Shown: positions 60,142 to 64,000 of the stretch, one piece after another
How the letters are laid out: every line of letters begins with the position of its first letter
Position numbering within the stretch: position 1 is the stretch's first letter
Assembly (NCBI GenBank): GCA_947425245.1
Contig: CANDYU010000002.1
Location: forward strand, 1-64,000
Direction of reading: 5' to 3'
DNA: 64,000 nucleotides
DNA from: an uncultured Candidatus Saccharibacteria bacterium
Lineage (GTDB): Bacteria; Patescibacteriota; Saccharimonadia; Saccharimonadales; Saccharimonadaceae
Notes under the pieces: model-generated
Seen by the model: the letters and a program-made list of their open reading frames with translations, nothing else
The model's database searches: none
What the model was told of the DNA's origin: nothing
Program-made: the position numbers and the translations under genes

Positions 60142-60678
60142 ATGAGTCGTATCGGAAAACAACCCATCGAAGTTCCGGCGGGAGTGACAATTACGGTCGG
60201 CGACAAAGACATCGTTGTCGCAGGGCCTAAGGGTTCACTCACCGTTCCACTTCAGGAAAAAGTCAAAGTCTCAGTTGACGGCAATACTCTAACCATTACT
60301 CGAGATGATGACGAACCAAAATCTCGAGCCTGGCATGGTCTCCAACGTGCATTGCTCAACAATGCCGTCATTGGCGTCACAAAAGGCTTCGAGAAAAAAC
60401 TCGAAATCAACGGCGTCGGCTTCCGCCTCAGTGGTGGGCCAAAAGAAATTGAAATGGCACTCGGTTTTTCACATCCAGTGAGATATCAGGCACCTGATGG
60501 TATTGAACTTAAAACCGAAAAAATGACTATCACAGTCTCAGGTATCGACAAGCAACAAGTTGGTCAAGTTGCCGCCGAAATCCGTGCATTAAAGAAGCCT
60601 GAACCATACAAAGGCAAAGGCATTAAATATGTTGACGAAGTTATTCTTCGCAAAGCAGGAAAGGCAGGTAAAAAATAA
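60142..60678 (+). CDS. rplF: 50S ribosomal protein L6
   Basis: uL6, 178 residues from ATG 60142 (SD AAAGGG). [33 protein letters not shown] and the second repeat [33 protein letters not shown] are diagnostic. An upstream in-frame reading through the terminator is rejected. Confidence 0.97.
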   Translation: MSRIGKQPIEVPAGVTITVGDKDIVVAGPKGSLTVPLQEKVKVSVDGNTLTITRDDDEPKSRAWHGLQRALLNNAVIGVTKGFEKKLEINGVGFRLSGGPKEIEMALGFSHPVRYQAPDGIELKTEKMTITVSGIDKQQVGQVAAEIRALKKPEPYKGKGIKYVDEVILRKAGKAGKK

Positions 60679-61007
60679 TGAATGCCACATTTCGTGCAAA
60701 ACGCACCCGTGCTAAGATTCATGGCACCGCTGAACGCCCACGTCTGAGCGTTCATGTCAGCAATCAACATATCACCGCACAAATCATCAATGATGACAAT
60801 GGTACAACTTTAGCTTACGCTACTACAGTTGGTAGCAAGCTTACTGGCACTAAAACAGCCAAGGCTACCGAAATCGGTCAAGAAATTGCCAAGAAAGCTA
60901 AAAAAGCCAAAATTAATTCCGTTGTTTTTGATCGCGGTTCAAAATTATATGCTGGTCGGATGGCTGCACTCGCAGACGCCGCTCGCAAGGAAGGATTAGA
61001 TTTCTAG
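60678..61007 (+). CDS. rplR: 50S ribosomal protein L18
   Basis: uL18, 109 residues: [45 protein letters not shown] and [26 protein letters not shown]. It binds 5S rRNA. Slightly short at the N-terminus. One-base overlap with rplF. Confidence 0.96.
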   Translation: MNATFRAKRTRAKIHGTAERPRLSVHVSNQHITAQIINDDNGTTLAYATTVGSKLTGTKTAKATEIGQEIAKKAKKAKINSVVFDRGSKLYAGRMAALADAARKEGLDF

Positions 61008-61008
61008 T

Positions 61009-61659
61009 ATGGCCGAATCTGACAAACAGGCTCAGGTAGTCAACAAGTCTGGTACCCTCAAAATGACCGACGATGTTGCTGCTACCCGCACTCGTAAAGA
61101 TATTAACGGAAAAAATCTGCCCCGTCGCAACAATCGTCGCGACCGTAGCCGCAACCAAGACACCACCCCTAAAGAGTTTGACACCGTCACCATCAATATC
61201 GACCGTGTCTCTCGTACCGTTAAGGGTGGACGCCGCATGCGTTTCAAAGCTCTAGTTGCTATGGGCAACCACAAAAATAAAATCGGAATTGGTATTGCTA
61301 AAGGTGGCGATGTTACCAGTGCTGTCCAAAAAGCCACTGCCAAAGCCAAAAAATCCATGATTGAATTCCATATGGATGGCGAAACTATCTGTCACGAAGT
61401 TGAGACTCGTTCCACTGGTGCCGATGTACTCATGAGGCCAGCTGCTCCCGGTACTGGTATCATCGCTGGTGGTGTCGTTCGAAGCATTATCGGCCTCACC
61501 GGCATCAAAAACCTCATCTCCAAAAGCCTCGGCAGCACCAACAAGGTAAACATCGCTTATGCCGTCATCGAAGGGCTCAAACAACAAGTTCCTCGCGATG
61601 AATGGGTAGGGAATGAAGGCAAAAAGGCCAAATCCGCCGATCAAAAGGAGGAAAAATAG
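61009..61659 (+). CDS. rpsE: 30S ribosomal protein S5
   Basis: uS5, 216 residues. The core (VNIDRVSRTVKGGRRMRFKALVAMGNHKNKIGIGIAKGGDVTSAVQKATAKAKKSM and PAAPGTGIIAGGVVRSIIGLTGIKNLISKSLGS) is standard, preceded by a basic N-terminal extension of about 45 residues. It is followed directly by rplO: rpmD (L30) is absent, as is general in CPR bacteria. Confidence 0.97.
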   Translation: MAESDKQAQVVNKSGTLKMTDDVAATRTRKDINGKNLPRRNNRRDRSRNQDTTPKEFDTVTINIDRVSRTVKGGRRMRFKALVAMGNHKNKIGIGIAKGGDVTSAVQKATAKAKKSMIEFHMDGETICHEVETRSTGADVLMRPAAPGTGIIAGGVVRSIIGLTGIKNLISKSLGSTNKVNIAYAVIEGLKQQVPRDEWVGNEGKKAKSADQKEEK

Positions 61660-62127
61660 ATGAAGTACAATGATTTATCAGTTAATCGTAACACTCGACC
61701 AACTCGTGCAGGTCGCGGCATTAGTGCCGGTAAAGGAAAGACCGCTGGCCGTGGGACCAAGGGTCAGAAGGCTCGCACTGGCCACCGTAAAATGCCAGCC
61801 GGCTTCATGGGTGGTCAGCGTGCCATCATGCAGGCAATTCCGAAACTTAAAGGTTTCAAGAGCCTCCATGCCAAAGCCCAGGTTGTCTATACCGATCGCC
61901 TCAACGATTTAGCTGGAAAAGTTGACAATTTTACCCTAGCCGACAAGGGTCTCATCGAAAATCCATACGCCAGTGTTAAAGTTATTACTCGCGGCGAGCT
62001 TACTTCAAAAATCGAGCTTTCAACTCAATTTGCTAGTAAAACCGCAATCAAAGCAATCGAACAAGCAGGTGGCTCCTTTACTAAGGTAGTTGTTCCTCAA
62101 CGCATGGCAAAAAAAGTCGAAGAATAG
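61660..62127 (+). CDS. rplO: 50S ribosomal protein L15
   Basis: uL15, 155 residues: RPTRAGRGISAGKGKTAGRGTKGQKARTGHRKMPAGFMGGQRAIMQAIPKLKGF is the conserved glycine/basic N-terminus. Its ATG lies on the stop of rpsE. A terminator follows, so secY is transcribed separately. Confidence 0.97.
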   Translation: MKYNDLSVNRNTRPTRAGRGISAGKGKTAGRGTKGQKARTGHRKMPAGFMGGQRAIMQAIPKLKGFKSLHAKAQVVYTDRLNDLAGKVDNFTLADKGLIENPYASVKVITRGELTSKIELSTQFASKTAIKAIEQAGGSFTKVVVPQRMAKKVEE

Positions 62128-62147
62128 ACCTAAAAGACAACGAATAA

Positions 62148-62180
62148 ATATATCCCGCTTCAGTGGGATATATTTTTCTT
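62148..62180 (+). terminator. Terminator between rplO and secY
   Basis: ATATATCCC (62148-62156) pairs with GGGATATAT (62165-62173), followed by TTTTCTTT. Confidence 0.8.
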
Positions 62181-62222
62181 TAGTCGACATAAATAACCCT
62201 ACCCCTCTCCGTTCATCTATGC

Positions 62223-62228
62223 TATAAT
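62223..62228 (+). promoter_or_regulatory. Extended -10 of secY
   Basis: TGCTATAAT (TATAAT 62223-62228), 28 bases before the ATG, which has its own GGGAG Shine-Dalgarno. Confidence 0.6.
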
Positions 62229-62256
62229 GAGATAGATACGGAGATTACAGGGAGTT

Positions 62257-63675
62257 ATGAATTTCAAAACCATTTTCAAATCGTTCAAAAATAAAGACAT
62301 GCTAAAACGCATGCTCATTGTGCTCGGGTTATTAATTGTTTATCGTTTTTTGGCACATATCCCCGTTCCACTTGGTGAACCTACAACCTTTCAAGACGCT
62401 ATCCAAAACCTTATCTCAAGTTCCGACTTTGGTAGCTTTATTAATCTCATCTCTGGCGGCGGACTAACTCAATTTTCCATCTTACTAGTCGGCATCTCTC
62501 CATACATTACCGCTTCCATCGTAGTTCAGCTTGTCACGAAGGCTATTCCTAGCCTTGACGAGCTCTCGCAAGATGGCGAATCTGGTCGCCGTAAAATTAG
62601 CCAATGGACTCGAGTCCTAACTATACCTCTAGCCATTATTCAATCAATTGCCTACATTTTTATCCTATACCAATCGGTTCTTTCCACCAGTGGATCACTT
62701 TCCTATACACCTAGTACCGCCGACTGGATGCTCTCCGTAACATCTATGGTTACCGGCTCAGTTATCCTTATGTGGTTTGGCGAACTTATTACCGAACAGG
62801 GAATCGGCAATGGTATTTCAACTATCATCTTCACTTCTATCATTTCTCAACTACCCACTACCCTTACAAGCCTCGGTACCGCTCTCTTTGACACTTCCGC
62901 TGGCAGCCTCTCAATGTTTGGTTGGCTCAACCTCCCAGTCAACCCCAGCATCTTCTGGATTATTATTGGTTTTGCTATCGCCGTCATTATTACAATCTAC
63001 TGTCTCATCAAACTCAATGAAGCCCAACGCGTTGTCACCATTAACTATGCAAAACGAGTCCACGGCAACAGCACCTACGGCGGTATTAAGTCTATCCTAC
63101 CCTTAAAGCTCATCGCTGCCGGTGTCGTGCCAGTCATCTTTGCGACAGCATTCCTATCCCTACCTGCTCTTCTTGGTCAATTTATCCAAAGCGTTAATCC
63201 CGAAGGAACCTTTGGTACCACTTTAACTACCCTCTTTACCGCCCCTTCAGCCAATAACTTCACCACCATGTACCCAGACGGTATCACCGCACAATGGTTC
63301 TTCTATCCAACAGTTTATTTTATCTTAGTAGTCCTCTTTACCTACTTTTATACCAGCATCATCTTCAATACTAAAGAGATCGCCGACAATCTCCAAAAAC
63401 AAGGGGCTTTTATCGAAGGTGTTCGGCCTGGCATTCAAACTGCAAACTATCTCGGCAAAACTATTAATCGTCTTAACCTCTTTGGCTCACTTGCTCTAGG
63501 ATTAATTGCTATGTTACCTTTCGCCACCGACTATGTATTCATCATTATCTCCGGTGCACCACTAGGTCTCTCGCTCTCCGGTACTGGCCTCCTTATCGTT
63601 GTAACCGTCGCACTTGAAAACCTCCGTCAACTCAACTCCCGAGCCTTGATGGTTACATACGACGAATATAAATAA
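62257..63675 (+). CDS. secY: Protein translocase subunit SecY
   Basis: SecY, 472 residues, forms the channel through which proteins are exported or inserted. Ten hydrophobic helices can be placed. Signatures include YRFLAHIPVPL near the start, ISPYITASIVVQL (helix 2), GNGISTIIF and the loop VHGNSTYGGIKSILPLKLIAAGVVPVIFA. Slightly longer than E. coli SecY because of longer external loops. It would export the surface proteins found elsewhere in the window. Confidence 0.97.
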   Translation: MNFKTIFKSFKNKDMLKRMLIVLGLLIVYRFLAHIPVPLGEPTTFQDAIQNLISSSDFGSFINLISGGGLTQFSILLVGISPYITASIVVQLVTKAIPSLDELSQDGESGRRKISQWTRVLTIPLAIIQSIAYIFILYQSVLSTSGSLSYTPSTADWMLSVTSMVTGSVILMWFGELITEQGIGNGISTIIFTSIISQLPTTLTSLGTALFDTSAGSLSMFGWLNLPVNPSIFWIIIGFAIAVIITIYCLIKLNEAQRVVTINYAKRVHGNSTYGGIKSILPLKLIAAGVVPVIFATAFLSLPALLGQFIQSVNPEGTFGTTLTTLFTAPSANNFTTMYPDGITAQWFFYPTVYFILVVLFTYFYTSIIFNTKEIADNLQKQGAFIEGVRPGIQTANYLGKTINRLNLFGSLALGLIAMLPFATDYVFIIISGAPLGLSLSGTGLLIVVTVALENLRQLNSRALMVTYDEYK

Positions 63676-63695
63676 GTTTATTAATGAGGTAAGAA

Positions 63696-64000
63696 GTGGG
63701 CAACAAATCTACAAAATCAACTCAAAAATCCAACGAAGTGGCAAAACTTGAGCAAGCTGTCACTGAAGCCGAGGCTGAGCTAAACTCCAAATCTGAACCA
63801 CAGATCAAAAAACAGGCTTCCCCATCTAAAAACGATAGTAACTCTGAAGAGCCTACGTCAGACAACAAAGAAAAATCATCCAAAAAGTCCCCCAAAAAAT
63901 CCAAAATTACCAAATCGACCGCACCTATTGCATCCTCATTTAAGCCATCTTCTGCTGCACAGCTCACGCCCACAGCTATTGACCTCACACCAGCTAAATC
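63696..64000 (+). CDS. Low-complexity Lys/Ser-rich protein, partial
   Basis: GTG at 63696 follows GAGGTAAG and opens a frame that runs past the window end (at least 101 codons). The visible part (GNKSTKSTQKSNEVAKLEQAVTEAEAELNSKSEPQIKK and following) is disordered and rich in K, S, E and T, without a recognisable domain. adk commonly follows secY, but nothing here looks like adenylate kinase. It may be a disordered N-terminal extension. Confidence 0.6.
   Translation, partial: MGNKSTKSTQKSNEVAKLEQAVTEAEAELNSKSEPQIKKQASPSKNDSNSEEPTSDNKEKSSKKSPKKSKITKSTAPIASSFKPSSAAQLTPTAIDLTPAK

Overview
The window reads as a chromosomal segment of a Patescibacteria/CPR bacterium, most likely a Saccharibacteria (TM7)-type organism. 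This is inferred from the set of small core genes, the absence of rpmD (L30) between rpsE and rplO, short or leaderless mRNAs with extended -10 boxes, large cell-surface proteins, and C-terminal FISUMP-like lectin modules. TAA, TAG and TGA all end intact genes, so the code looks standard and not the UGA-glycine code of Gracilibacteria/Absconditabacteria. No rRNA or CRISPR array was seen.

Layout. 1-20.9 kb is core sequence: a membrane-anchored MerR regulator, trpS, an RluA-type pseudouridine synthase, a DNA polymerase III delta'-like protein, secreted CAP and fibro-slime/MucBP surface proteins, a DsbA-like oxidoreductase, a CBS protein, radA-ruvC-(membrane protein)-ruvA, rplS, an RNase HII-YraN fusion, ychF and a TPR protein. 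20.9-24.1 kb is a small acquired patch holding a GmrSD-like DUF262/DUF1524 protein beside the relic of a cytosine-5 methyltransferase. 24.3-26.8 kb carries tRNA-Tyr, tRNA-Thr, rpmG, a GH57-like protein and tRNA-Trp.

26.8-47 kb is an accessory island that starts inside tRNA-Trp. It holds a serine recombinase, a rolling-circle-type Rep with a SpoVG-like protein, an EcoRI-type adenine methyltransferase paired with a DUF262-HNH nuclease, a possible PIN-domain toxin pair, and a type I restriction-modification locus (hsdM-hsdS-hsdR). Much of it is broken: an amber codon in the recombinase, a T8-tract frameshift in the methyltransferase, a UGA plus a frameshift in a DUF5677-like gene, an amber codon in hsdR, and GNAT and phosphotransferase stubs. 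The modification halves tend to survive better than the restriction halves. 47-53.4 kb returns to ordinary genes (a DapB-like reductase, a HAD phosphatase, small membrane proteins, a YgjP-like metallopeptidase). 53.5-64 kb is the S10/spc ribosomal protein cluster through secY, broken into at least three transcription units by terminators.

The most unusual content is a family of four start-less C-terminal cassettes at 250-462, 17845-18057, 51068-51280 (minus) and 51300-51512. Each is exactly 71 codons, with near-identical borders and hypervariable interiors. Two of them form a head-to-head inverted pair directly beside a roughly 385-nt element predicted to fold into a large structured RNA. They look like silent donor cassettes, or copies of diversity-generating variable regions, for a surface lectin whose expressed gene lies outside the window. 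A second unusual feature is the leader of the EcoRI-type methyltransferase, where interleaved inverted repeats recur over the start codons of two divergent genes.
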